A stretch of DNA of 64,000 nt from Mesorhizobium ventifaucium (GTDB lineage: Bacteria > Pseudomonadota > Alphaproteobacteria > Rhizobiales > Rhizobiaceae): NCBI RefSeq assembly GCF_935822925.1, contig NZ_CAKXZS010000012.1, forward strand, positions 1-64,000, written 5' to 3'. Numbering within the stretch: position 1 is the stretch's first letter; each line of letters starts with the position of its first letter. Shown here piece after piece: positions 47,051 to 55,719 of this stretch. Both the position numbers and the translations under genes were made by a program. A model generated the notes under the pieces. It made no database searches. It was not told where the DNA came from and was given only the letters and a program-made list of their open reading frames with translations.

Positions 47051-50043
47051 CGGCATGCCTCCTTGTCGCGGATCGCGGCACGGATGCGGCTCGGCGTCGC
47101 CGGAATTTTGCTGACCAGGACTCCGGTGGCATGACGGATGGCGTTGAGGATCGCGGGTGCCGTCGGGATCAGCACATGCTCGCCCAGGCCCTTGGCGCCA
47201 AAGGGTCCTTCCGGATCCGGAACTTCTATCAGGATAGTCTCGATCGACGGCACGTCGCCGATCGTGGGGATCAGATAGTCGTGCAGATTCTCGGTGCGGC
47301 CGGGAATGTACTCCTCCATCAGCGCCATGCCGATGCCTTGTGCGATGCCGCCCTCGATCTGGCCTTCGGCGAGCAGCGGATTGATCGCCTTGCCGACATC
47401 ATGCGCGGCGGTGATCTTGATCAGCTTGACCGTGCCGAGCTTGAGGTCGACCTCAAGTTCGGCGATCTGCGCGCCGTAGCCATAGACGCCATAGGGCTTG
47501 CCCTGGCCCTTGGCATCGAGCGGCAGCGTCGGCGGGTCATAGCTTTCCTCGGCGCGAAAGACCAAGCCGTCGGCGTCGGCCTTCAGCGTGGACAAATCGA
47601 TATGGCGTGTCGCTTCGCCCTCGCGGATGACCAGGCTTGTGCCATCGAGAGCGACCGCCGCTTTCTCCGACACATTGGCGAAGCGCAGCATCGTCTCGCG
47701 CAAGGCGCGGCCGGCCTTTTCGGCGGCCTTGCCGGTTACAAAAGTCTGGCGCGAGGCTGACGTCTTGCCGGCGTCCGGCGTGATCGCCGTGTCGGCGCTT
47801 TTCAGCGTGAATTTTTCGAGCGGCAGGCCGAGCGCGTCGGCGCAGATCTGGCTAATGACCGTGTTCGAGCCTTGCCCGATATCGACCGCACCCTGATGCA
47901 GGACGACATCGCCACAGGCGGAGATGCCGACCCTGATGGTCGACGGATTGGGCAGCGAGGTGTTGCCGCAGCCATACCAGCAGGAGGCGACACCAACGCC
48001 GCGCTTCCTGCTGTCATTGGCACTGTTGAATGTATCGGCATCGACAAGCGCACGCATCCAATGCGGCCGCAGCGCTTCGAGGCAGTCGGCGATGCCGACG
48101 CCCGATTCAAGCCTCTGGCCGGTAACTGTTTCGGAGCCGTTTCGAAGGCAATTTTTCACTCGAAAATCTAGCCGATCCAGCGCAAGCTTTTCGGCCAGCT
48201 CGTCATAGAGCGTTTCCTGCATGATCGTCGCCTGCGGCACGCCGAAACCGCGGAAGGCGCCGGAGATCGGGCCATTTGTGTGAATGGCGCGGCCCTCGGC
48301 GCGATAGTTCGGCGTCGCATAGGGACCGGAAGCATGCACCGGCACGCGGTTGGCGACGGTCGGTCCCCAGCTCGCATAGGCGCCGGTGTTGAAATCGCCG
48401 GCAAAAACCATGCCGATGACGCGGCCATCGGCATCGGCGCCGATGGTCGCCTTCATCTCGGCGGGATGGCGCTTGGTGGTCGAGATCATCGATTCATGAC
48501 GGGTATAGGCGAGCGCTGCCGGCCGCCCGGTCTTCAACGCGACCAGACCGATCAGTGGCTGCAACGAAACGTCGAGCTTGGAGCCAAAACCGCCGCCGGT
48601 GGCGGTCGGCACGATACGCACCTTGTCGACGGCAAGGCCAAGCACCTTGGCGACGTCGTCGCGGTCCATGTAGGGCGCCTGCGTGCAGGCGACGACGACG
48701 AGCGTATCGCCGTCCATATAGGCATAGCCGGCCTCGGGCTCAATATAGGCGTGCTCGACATAGGAGGTGTCGATGGCGCCGGAAACGATGAAGGCAGCGG
48801 CGGCAAGCGCGGCTTCGGGGTCACCGCGCTCGACAAAGCCTGATGTGAGCAGGTTTGCCGGCCGGTTCTCGTGGATCAGCTGCGCGCCGCCGGCCTGCGC
48901 CTGGCAGGGCTGCAGGACATGCGGCAACTCGGTCCAACGAACAGGGAAATCCGCAAGATCGAGATCGAGGATGGCCTCGCGCTCGCCGGCAACCAGCGCC
49001 ACCGCCTCGCCGCGAAAGCGCGAAAAATTTTCGGCCAGCGCCGGCTGGTCGGCGAAAGGCGCAATGACACCGAAGCAGTTCTTTCCCGGAATGTCTGCTG
49101 CGGTGAAGACGCCGACGATGCCGGGATGGGCTTTCACCCAGGCGTCGAGATCGCCGAAGGCGAAACGGGCGTGATAATGCGGCGAGCGGACCACCAGCAC
49201 CGCCAGCGCATCGGCCGGAAAGGAATCGCCGCCGAATTTTTCGCCGCCGGTAACTTTCGGCAGGCCGTCGAGCCTGATCGGAGAGGAACCGACGGCGTGG
49301 CCTGAGATTGGCATTCTGCGGTCAAGATCGAGATCCAGCCGCTGAAGTTGGTGCTGCCCCTCACCCTTACCCCGTGAAAGACGGGGAGAGGGGGACGCCG
49401 GCGCTGGAGCTTGTCCCTTCTCCCCGTCACTATACGGCGGGAAGGTGCCGGCAGACGGATGAGGGGCGGCGCCGTCGGTCGAGAGTTCGCTCGCGAACCG
49501 TCCAGCATCCATCACCGCGGCGACGATCTTGCGATAGCCGGTGCAGCGGCAGAGGACGCCGCCCAGCGCATCTTGGGTTTCGGCCTCGGTTGGATTGGGA
49601 GTCCTCTCCAGAAGCGCTGTCGCCGCGATTAGCAGGCCGGGGGTGCAGATGCCGCATTGCGCCGCGCCATGGTCGAGGAACGAGGCCTGCAGCGCCGACA
49701 ATCTGCCGTTGGCGAGACCCTCGACCGTGGTCACCACGGTGCCAGCGGCAGAAGCCGCTGACATGAGGCAGGCGCAGACGGGCTCGCCGTCGACAAGCAC
49801 CGTGCAGGCGCCGCAGTCGCCGGCGTCGCAGCCGACCTTGGTGCCGGTCAGCTGCAGTTCGTCACGCAGCACCGAAGAGAGACGGCGGATCGGCGGCACG
49901 CAGACAGAGACGCCGGCGCCGTTGACTTCGAAGGCAATGTCGACGCGCTCCATGCTCATGCCAGGCTGAGCTCCCGTCGTCCCAGGCTGAGCTTCGGTCA
50001 TGTCAGGCTGAGCTTTGCTCATGCCGGGTTGAGCTTGGTTCAT
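47047..50043 (-). CDS. Fused 2Fe-2S / molybdopterin subunit of a molybdenum hydroxylase
   Basis: 998 residues. Residues 1-28 are tandem AQPGM-type repeats. The small-subunit part (32-185) binds two 2Fe-2S clusters (C72, C77, C80, C92; and C130, C133, C165, C167). A 43-residue linker (191-233) is encoded by a dispersed repeat. The Mo subunit covers about 245-995, with GYGAQIAELEVDL, GGFGSKLDVS and GAKGLGEHVLIPTA holding the catalytic Glu. It should hydroxylate an N-heteroaromatic or aldehyde next to nitrogen. CoxS and CoxL parts are more often separate genes. Its start overlaps the FAD gene (ATGA). Confidence 0.9.
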   Translation of the reverse strand: MNQAQPGMSKAQPDMTEAQPGTTGAQPGMSMERVDIAFEVNGAGVSVCVPPIRRLSSVLRDELQLTGTKVGCDAGDCGACTVLVDGEPVCACLMSAASAAGTVVTTVEGLANGRLSALQASFLDHGAAQCGICTPGLLIAATALLERTPNPTEAETQDALGGVLCRCTGYRKIVAAVMDAGRFASELSTDGAAPHPSAGTFPPYSDGEKGQAPAPASPSPRLSRGKGEGQHQLQRLDLDLDRRMPISGHAVGSSPIRLDGLPKVTGGEKFGGDSFPADALAVLVVRSPHYHARFAFGDLDAWVKAHPGIVGVFTAADIPGKNCFGVIAPFADQPALAENFSRFRGEAVALVAGEREAILDLDLADFPVRWTELPHVLQPCQAQAGGAQLIHENRPANLLTSGFVERGDPEAALAAAAFIVSGAIDTSYVEHAYIEPEAGYAYMDGDTLVVVACTQAPYMDRDDVAKVLGLAVDKVRIVPTATGGGFGSKLDVSLQPLIGLVALKTGRPAALAYTRHESMISTTKRHPAEMKATIGADADGRVIGMVFAGDFNTGAYASWGPTVANRVPVHASGPYATPNYRAEGRAIHTNGPISGAFRGFGVPQATIMQETLYDELAEKLALDRLDFRVKNCLRNGSETVTGQRLESGVGIADCLEALRPHWMRALVDADTFNSANDSRKRGVGVASCWYGCGNTSLPNPSTIRVGISACGDVVLHQGAVDIGQGSNTVISQICADALGLPLEKFTLKSADTAITPDAGKTSASRQTFVTGKAAEKAGRALRETMLRFANVSEKAAVALDGTSLVIREGEATRHIDLSTLKADADGLVFRAEESYDPPTLPLDAKGQGKPYGVYGYGAQIAELEVDLKLGTVKLIKITAAHDVGKAINPLLAEGQIEGGIAQGIGMALMEEYIPGRTENLHDYLIPTIGDVPSIETILIEVPDPEGPFGAKGLGEHVLIPTAPAILNAIRHATGVLVSKIPATPSRIRAAIRDKEACR
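49347..49473. repeat. Family A repeat inside the fused hydroxylase gene (copy 3)
   Basis: GTTGGTGCTGCCCCTCA (49347-49363) and TGAGGGGCGGCGCC (49460-49473) are the ends seen in the copies at 24.9 and 43.4 kb. The inner TTCTCCCCGTCACTATACGG and CTGCCGGCA-like parts also match. It adds about 42 codons in frame, read as the Pro/Ser/Gly-rich interdomain linker. Confidence 0.85.
49960..50043 (-). repeat. Four tandem 21-base repeats at the start of the fused hydroxylase gene
   Basis: Four head-to-tail units encode M-x-x-AQP-[GD] heptads (MNQAQPG, MSKAQPD, MTEAQPG, TTGAQPG) before the true domain begins at MSMERVD. Three units begin with an in-frame ATG, so several start codons are available. The first overlaps the upstream stop codon. 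Confidence 0.85.
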
Positions 50044-50903
50044 GCCGCCGCCACCTTCTCGACCGAAGCGTGACCCGCGGCACCGAGAACGGCGCGGGCG
50101 ACGATCTCGCGCGCTGCGTCCATCCGGTATTCGGCGCTGCCGCGCACGTCGTCGATCGGCGAAAGCTCGTCCATCGGTGCGGACTGGATCGCAGCGACGA
50201 GAGCGTCATCGACCGGGAGGCCGCGCAAAGCTGCTTCGACACTTGCAAGACGCCTGGCGACTGCCGAACAGGAGCCGACAGCGACGGCAGCGTTGCCGAC
50301 GATGCCATCCTCAATGGTCAAGCGGGCGGCCGCCATGGCTATGGAAATGACGAGATAGCGGCGCGCGCCGAGTTTTACGAATGCCGACGTGCCGGTGGCC
50401 GCTTCTTTCGGCACGCGGACGGCGGTGACCATTTCGCCCGGCTGCAATTCCGTGCGCCGGTTCCCCAGGATGAATTTTTCCAGCGACAGATGGCGGACCA
50501 TCGCCAGCGAGCGCAGCTCGACCTCGGCGTCGAGAACCAGCAGCGCCGGCACGCCGTCGGCCGCCGGCGAGGCGTTGCAGAGATTGCCGGCGATGGAGGC
50601 GACGTTCTGGATCTGGACGGAGCCGACTTCCCGCGCCGCCTGTTTCAGCGCATCGAAAGCCGTCGGCAGCGGATGACGGACAAGATCGGTCCAGGTCGTG
50701 CGCGCGCCGATGAGCCAATGGCTGTCGGTCTCAGCAATACCGCGCAGCGTCGCCAGGCCGTTGATGTCGAGGACGTTTTCGCGGAAAGGCTTGGCTCCTT
50801 GTGCCGGGTAGAAATCGGTGCCGCCGGCAAGGATGCGCCACCGAGCCTCGCCAAGCAAAGCGAGCGCCTCGTCGACCGTGGTGGGTTTCGCGTAACGGAT
50901 CAC
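50040..50903 (-). CDS. FAD-binding subunit of the molybdenum hydroxylase (CoxM/XdhA-like)
   Basis: 287 residues from a GTG at 50903 with GGGAAGG eight bases upstream; the open frame extends upstream only through tandem repeats. FAD motifs are RILAGGTDFYPAQG (about 22-35) and VASIAGNLCNASPAADGVPALLVLD-type loop residues. It passes electrons from the Mo and 2Fe-2S centres via FAD. First gene of the operon; its stop overlaps the start of the fused subunit. Confidence 0.92.
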   Translation of the reverse strand: MIRYAKPTTVDEALALLGEARWRILAGGTDFYPAQGAKPFRENVLDINGLATLRGIAETDSHWLIGARTTWTDLVRHPLPTAFDALKQAAREVGSVQIQNVASIAGNLCNASPAADGVPALLVLDAEVELRSLAMVRHLSLEKFILGNRRTELQPGEMVTAVRVPKEAATGTSAFVKLGARRYLVISIAMAAARLTIEDGIVGNAAVAVGSCSAVARRLASVEAALRGLPVDDALVAAIQSAPMDELSPIDDVRGSAEYRMDAAREIVARAVLGAAGHASVEKVAAA

Positions 50904-50908
50904 GCTTT

Positions 50909-50973
50909 GCCTTCCCAGAAACAATGGCCTTCCCAGAAAAAAGGGCCTTCCCAAAAATGGGCCTTCCCAGAAA
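50909..50973 (-). repeat. Four Shine-Dalgarno-like tandem units before the FAD-subunit start
   Basis: GCCTTCCCAGAAA (plus strand) occurs at 50909, 50927, 50945 (one change) and 50961, spaced 16-18 bases. On the coding strand each unit reads TTTCTGGGAAGGC, carrying GGGAAGG. The unit nearest the GTG serves as its ribosome site. The remaining gap up to 51246 holds the promoter and no gene. Confidence 0.85.
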
Positions 50974-51017
50974 AGGGTTCCAGACGGATGCTACCGGCAT
51001 CCGAAACCGGTCAAATT

Positions 51018-51058
51018 CATTCGTATGCAAATGATATCAAGCCAGCAGGAATTGTCAA
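51018..51058 (-). promoter_or_regulatory. Promoter with overlapping palindrome for the N-heterocycle operon
   Basis: On the minus strand TTGACA (51053-51058) and TATCAT (51031-51036) are 16 bases apart, a strong sigma70-type promoter. The imperfect palindrome CATTTGCATACGAATG (51018-51033; six of eight arm pairs match) overlaps the -10 and start point. It has the size of a MarR site, and a MarR gene ends the operon. Confidence 0.68.
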
Positions 51059-51246
51059 AGCCGGAGTTTTGGCGCCAGCGCCGGCATCGGCGTGACGGCA
51101 CGCATTTGTTACGCCCTTGGAGTTGACGCAGCCGGCCATCTGGTCAAGTTTCGGCATCGGTCGCGCCAGCGGCATTTTCGGCAGGATCGAACACCGGAGA
51201 TTTTCGGTTCGGGTCATGCCTCCGCGACAAACAAAAGGGAGGCTGC

Positions 51247-51846
51247 ATGGCCGACGAAGCGCTTGTCATCATCGACCTGCAGAACGATTTCTGCCCGGGC
51301 GGCGCGCTGGCGGTGGCCGGCGGCGACGAGATCGTGCCGCTGGTCAACGACCTGATCCGGCGGACCGAACATGTCGTGCTGACGCAGGACTGGCATCCCG
51401 CCGGCCATTCGAGCTTTGCCTCCAGTCATCCCGGCAAGCAGCCGTTCGAAACCGTTGAAATGCCCTACGGCCCGCAGACGCTGTGGCCCGACCACTGCAT
51501 CCAGGGCAGCCTGGGTTCGGATTTCCATTCGGGCCTGGCCTGGACCAAGGCCGAACTGGTGATCCGCAAGGGCTTCCGCCCGGAGATCGACAGTTATTCG
51601 GCTTTCTTCGAAAACGACCATGCGACGCCGACTGGCCTTGCCGGCTATCTCCAGGAGCGCGGCATCGACACGCTCACCCTGGTCGGCCTGGCGACCGATT
51701 ACTGCGTCGCCTTTTCGGCGCTCGACGCGGTCAAGCACGGCTTTCACACAACAGTGCGGCTCGACGCCTGCCGCGGCATCGATCTCAATGGCTCCGTCGA
51801 GACGATGCTGAACCGAATGCGCGATGCCGGCGTGACGCTGGCTTGA
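51247..51846 (+). CDS. pncA: Nicotinamidase
   Basis: 199 residues of the isochorismatase-like fold. The catalytic triad is Asp10 (VIIDLQNDF), Lys108 (IRKGF) and Cys153 (ATDYCVAF). Metal residues Asp48, His50 and a later His occur in TQDWHPAGHSSF. The motif YGPQTLWPDHCIQGS is specific to PncA. It converts nicotinamide to nicotinate, the substrate of PncB encoded in this same window. It is divergent from the hydroxylase operon. Confidence 0.95.
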   Translation: MADEALVIIDLQNDFCPGGALAVAGGDEIVPLVNDLIRRTEHVVLTQDWHPAGHSSFASSHPGKQPFETVEMPYGPQTLWPDHCIQGSLGSDFHSGLAWTKAELVIRKGFRPEIDSYSAFFENDHATPTGLAGYLQERGIDTLTLVGLATDYCVAFSALDAVKHGFHTTVRLDACRGIDLNGSVETMLNRMRDAGVTLA

Positions 51847-51887
51847 ACGTCACCAATCGCATTCGACACACTTCCAGAGGGGGCTTT

Positions 51888-53318
51888 ATGCGGTTTGCGG
51901 CGGCTTTGACGGCGGGCGCCGGGATGGCAGTCGCCACCCTGTTTCCAGGAATGGCGCTCGCAGCCGAGGCCCACGAGTTGCCGGGCGAAACAATGTCGCT
52001 GTGGTGGGCGCTGCCCTTTGCCGGCCTGCTTCTGTCGATCGCCACCGGGCCACTGCTCTTCCACCGTGTCTGGGAGCATCACTACGGCAAGGTCACCCTT
52101 CTCTGGGCGGCCCTTACGGTCGTGCCACTGGCTGTTGCGTTCGGCATGCCTTCGGCCACGGAGGCGGTATTGCATGCGCTGCTCACCGAATACATGTCGT
52201 TCATCATTCTTCTGTTTGCGCTGTTCACCATTTCGGGCGGCATCCTTGTCGCCGGCAACATCCATGGCACGCCGCTGGTGAATGCCGGACTGCTGCTGAT
52301 CGGGGCGATGCTCGCCTCGGTCATCGGCACGACCGGCGCCTCGATGATCCTGATCCGGCCGATCCTGCGTGCCAACGACAACCGGCCTTTCAACGCCCAT
52401 GTCGTCATCTTCTTCATTTTCCTGGTGTCCAACATCGGCGGCTCACTGACGCCGCTCGGCGACCCGCCGCTGTTCGTCGGCTTCCTGCGCGGCATCGATT
52501 TCTTCTGGACCGCTGCCAACCTCCATCAGGAGACATTGTTCGTCGGCGGCCTGGTGCTGGCAGTCTTCCTGGTCATGGACATCATCCTGCATCGCCGCGA
52601 GGCCGGCGCGCCGAAGATCAAGGATCCGACGCCGGACACGAAGGTGCGCATCCGAGGCCTGGCCAACGTTCCGCTGCTGGCCGGGCTGATCGGCGCGATC
52701 CTGCTTTCTGCGACCTGGAAGCCGGGCGTGGCTTTCTCCGTCCAGGGCGTGAGCCTTGAATTGCAGAACCTGGTGCGCGATGCCATCATCCTGGCGCTTG
52801 CCTTGCTTTCGCTCGGCGTCTCGCACAAGAGCCACAGGCAGGCGAACAACTTCCACTGGGAGCCGATAGCCGAGGTGGCGAAACTGTTCGCCGGCATCTT
52901 CATCTGCATCGTGCCGGTCATCGCCATTCTCAGGGCCGGTGCCGACGGCGCGCTGGCGCCGCTGGTCTCGCTTGTTACTTCGCCCACGGGCGAGCCCAAC
53001 GACCTGGCGTATTTCTGGATGACCGGAGCGCTGTCATCCTTCCTCGACAATGCGCCGACCTATCTGGTGTTCTTCGAGCTCGCCGGCGGCAATCCGCAGC
53101 ATCTGATGACCACCCTCGCCTCGACGCTGGCGGCGATCTCGGCCGGCGCGGTGTTCATGGGCGCCAACACCTATATCGGCAATGCGCCGAATTTCATGGT
53201 TTACGCCATTGCCAGGCATCGCGGCGTGAAAATGCCGGGCTTCTTCGGCTACATGGCGTGGTCGGGCGCGGTGCTGATCCCGATATTCCTGATCGCCGGT
53301 ATTTTGTTCTTTCGCTGA
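51888..53318 (+). CDS. NhaD/CitMHS-like sodium:proton antiporter
   Basis: 476 residues from the ATG at 51888, after AGAGGGGG; the longer frame upstream is a shadow of pncA. It has a cleavable-looking leader (to about 25) and about 11 helices. Ion-transporter-superfamily motifs are SNIGGSLTPLGDPPLFVGFL and WMTGALSSFLDNAPTYLVFFELAGG. Such proteins exchange sodium for protons or carry carboxylates. It may be co-transcribed with pncA (41-base gap). Its stop abuts the convergent LivF-like stop (TGATCA). Confidence 0.88.
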   Translation: MRFAAALTAGAGMAVATLFPGMALAAEAHELPGETMSLWWALPFAGLLLSIATGPLLFHRVWEHHYGKVTLLWAALTVVPLAVAFGMPSATEAVLHALLTEYMSFIILLFALFTISGGILVAGNIHGTPLVNAGLLLIGAMLASVIGTTGASMILIRPILRANDNRPFNAHVVIFFIFLVSNIGGSLTPLGDPPLFVGFLRGIDFFWTAANLHQETLFVGGLVLAVFLVMDIILHRREAGAPKIKDPTPDTKVRIRGLANVPLLAGLIGAILLSATWKPGVAFSVQGVSLELQNLVRDAIILALALLSLGVSHKSHRQANNFHWEPIAEVAKLFAGIFICIVPVIAILRAGADGALAPLVSLVTSPTGEPNDLAYFWMTGALSSFLDNAPTYLVFFELAGGNPQHLMTTLASTLAAISAGAVFMGANTYIGNAPNFMVYAIARHRGVKMPGFFGYMAWSGAVLIPIFLIAGILFFR

Positions 53319-54038
53319 TCAGCCGACGCCGACATAGCGGCGGACCGCCGAAGGATCGGCACGAAGCTCCTCGACATCGACGGTCTCGCGGTTGCGGCCG
53401 TTCTCGATGAACGAGACACGGTCGGCGACGGACAGCACGGCATCGACGCGCTGCTCGACCAGGATCGTCGAGACGCCAAGATCGCGCAGCTTCGATACCG
53501 TCTCGCGGATTTTCGCGATCATCGACGGCATCAGCCCTTCGGTCGGCTCGTCGAGTAGAAGCACCTGCGGTTCGACACACAGAGCCCGCGCCATGGCCAG
53601 CATCTGCTGCTCGCCGCCCGACAGCGTGCCGGAGCGCTGCCTCAGCCGCTGGCGCAGCAGCGGGAAAAGCTCGAGCACGTTTTCGCGCGTCGTCTTGCCC
53701 TTGCCGCGGGCCATCAGGCCGATCTCGATGTTTTCGGCCACCGTCATCTCGGCGAACAGCCGCCGGCCCTGCGGCACATAGGCGACGCCAGCCTTTGGCA
53801 CGTCAGGCGCAGGCAGGCCGGTCAACTCCTTGCCGTCGAGCCTGATCGAGCCGGCGCGTGAGGGAACGAGGCCCATGATCGCTTTCAGCGTCGTCGTCTT
53901 GCCGGCGCCGTTGCGGCCGAACAGGCAAAGCACCTCGCCCTTGTTCAGCACGAGGTCGAGGCCGTAGAGCACCTGGACCTCGCCGTAGAAGCAATCGAGC
54001 CCGGAGATGGTCAGGGCTTCAGCCCGCGGTTGCGTCAT
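53319..54038 (-). CDS. Branched-chain-type ABC transporter ATPase (LivF-like)
   Basis: 239 residues. Walker A GRNGAGKTT, signature LSGGEQQMLAMARAL, Walker B VLLLDEPTEGL; the sequence EGLMPSMIAKI is LivF-like. Last gene of a four-gene membrane/ATPase run in the order H-M-G-F, with the binding protein upstream. Starts overlap stops by four bases (ATGA). The substrate need not be an amino acid; related systems import urea, amides and aromatics. Confidence 0.92.
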   Translation of the reverse strand: MTQPRAEALTISGLDCFYGEVQVLYGLDLVLNKGEVLCLFGRNGAGKTTTLKAIMGLVPSRAGSIRLDGKELTGLPAPDVPKAGVAYVPQGRRLFAEMTVAENIEIGLMARGKGKTTRENVLELFPLLRQRLRQRSGTLSGGEQQMLAMARALCVEPQVLLLDEPTEGLMPSMIAKIRETVSKLRDLGVSTILVEQRVDAVLSVADRVSFIENGRNRETVDVEELRADPSAVRRYVGVG

Positions 54039-54760
54039 GGGGTCGTCCCCAAATAGGCGTCCTGCACCTCGGAATTGGCGCGGACCTGCTCGGGCGTTCC
54101 TTCGGCCAGGATCTTGCCGGCGTTGAAGACGGTGATGCGGTCGGCAAGCTGCATGACCACCGGCATATTGTGTTCGATCAGAAGCACGGTGGCGGTTTTG
54201 GCGATCTCGCGCACCAGCCCGATGAAATTGTCGATCTCGCTGTCGGCCAGCCCCTGCGTCGGCTCGTCGAGGATCAGCAGGCGCGGTTTTAGCGCCAGCC
54301 CCATCGCCACTTCAAGCAGGCGCTGATGGCCATAGGACAATTGCCCGGCCGGCATGTGGGCGCGGTCGGCAAGGCCGGTGCGCTCAAGCGCCGCCAGGAC
54401 GCCGACATGCACGGCACCTTTCGAGCGGCCATCGGTCAGCGTGCGCTGCACCGGCAGTGCGACGTTGTCGTAAGCGGTGAGGTTGGCAAAGACGCTGGTG
54501 ATCTGGAAGGTATAGGCGATGCCAAGGCGGACCCTGGCGTAGGCCGGCAGGTTGGTGATGTCGGCGCCGTCGAAGACGATCATGCCCGACGACGGCTGGA
54601 TGCGGCCGCTGATCAGGCTGACAAAGGTGGTCTTGCCGGCGCCATTGGGGCCGATGACGGCGCGGATCTCGCCCGGCATGAGGGCGAAATCGACACCGTC
54701 GACGGCGCGCAGGCCGCCGAAATTGCGGGACAGGCCCTTGGTCGTCAGCAGCGGCATCAT
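54035..54760 (-). CDS. Branched-chain-type ABC transporter ATPase (LivG-like)
   Basis: 241 residues from the first ATG of an ATGATG pair at 54760, overlapping the LivM stop. Walker A GPNGAGKTT, the LivG-typical IAYTFQITSVF loop, signature LSYGHQRLLEVAMGL with Tyr replacing the second Gly of LSGG, and Walker B LLILDEPTQGL. It pairs with the LivF-like subunit to power uptake. Confidence 0.92.
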   Translation of the reverse strand: MMPLLTTKGLSRNFGGLRAVDGVDFALMPGEIRAVIGPNGAGKTTFVSLISGRIQPSSGMIVFDGADITNLPAYARVRLGIAYTFQITSVFANLTAYDNVALPVQRTLTDGRSKGAVHVGVLAALERTGLADRAHMPAGQLSYGHQRLLEVAMGLALKPRLLILDEPTQGLADSEIDNFIGLVREIAKTATVLLIEHNMPVVMQLADRITVFNAGKILAEGTPEQVRANSEVQDAYLGTTP

Positions 54761-55719
54761 GGCAGCCATCCGAGCCAGCGCTGGCGAATGGTGCCGAGAA
54801 TGCCCCTGGGGAAGAAAAGCACCAGCAGGATGAGGGCAATGCCGACGATCAGCAGATAGGCCGAGGTGTAGCCGCTGGTGATGTCGACGACATAGTACAT
54901 GAACAGCGTGCCGATCAGCGGACCGAGCGTGGTGGCAGCACCGCCGAGCAGTACCCAGAGCAGCGGCAGGATGGAATATTGCACCGAGGCGAAGGTCGAG
55001 CCGACATAACCGAACAGCAGCGCGTAGGCGGCGCCCGAAGCCGCGCAGATTGTGCCGGAGACGACGACCGCGACAAGCTTGTTGGAAAAAATGTCGTAGC
55101 CGAGCATTTTGGTCCGCTCCTCGTTTTCGCGAATGGCGACCAGCACACGGCCATATCTGGAGCGGACTATGCCGAGCGCCGCCAGCAGCACGATCGAGAA
55201 CAGGACCAGCGCGCTCATGTAGCGCACGGTCGGATCGGTGAGGCCGAGTGAGGTGTCGCCCAAAACAAGCACACGTGCCGACTGCGGCACCACCAGGCCC
55301 TGATCGCCGCCGGTCCAGGCCGCGAAATAGAGGATTATGAGATAGAACACCTGCGCGAACATCATGGTGACGATCATGAAGGCGACGCCGGAAGTGCGCA
55401 GCGCCAGCAGACCGATCACCAGCGCGAGAAGCGCGCCGCAGGCAAGGCCGGCGGCGAAGGCGGCCGGCACGCTCCAGCCGAGATGGATGACGGCAAGGCC
55501 TGCGCCATAGAGCCCCGCCGAAAAGAACATGGCATGGCCGAGGCTGAGCAGCCCGACATAGCCGAACAGCAGGTTGTAGCCCATGGCGAAAACCGCCAGC
55601 ACCATGATGCGGGCGAGCAGCCCGTGGTGATACTCGGGCAGGACGAAGCTCAGGGTGAACAGCAGGACGATGACGCCCAGATGCAACGTATAGGCTTTTG
55701 CCGGTGAAGCCTCCTTCAT
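54757..55719 (-). CDS. Branched-chain-type ABC transporter permease (LivM-like)
   Basis: 320 residues with about nine helices. Typical stretches are MGYNLLFGYVGLLSLGHAMFF near residue 40 and the ATPase-contact loop SRYGRVLVAIRENEERTKMLGY around 190-211. It forms the channel with the LivH-like protein. Start and stop overlap both neighbours, indicating strict co-translation. Confidence 0.93.
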   Translation of the reverse strand: MKEASPAKAYTLHLGVIVLLFTLSFVLPEYHHGLLARIMVLAVFAMGYNLLFGYVGLLSLGHAMFFSAGLYGAGLAVIHLGWSVPAAFAAGLACGALLALVIGLLALRTSGVAFMIVTMMFAQVFYLIILYFAAWTGGDQGLVVPQSARVLVLGDTSLGLTDPTVRYMSALVLFSIVLLAALGIVRSRYGRVLVAIRENEERTKMLGYDIFSNKLVAVVVSGTICAASGAAYALLFGYVGSTFASVQYSILPLLWVLLGGAATTLGPLIGTLFMYYVVDITSGYTSAYLLIVGIALILLVLFFPRGILGTIRQRWLGWLP

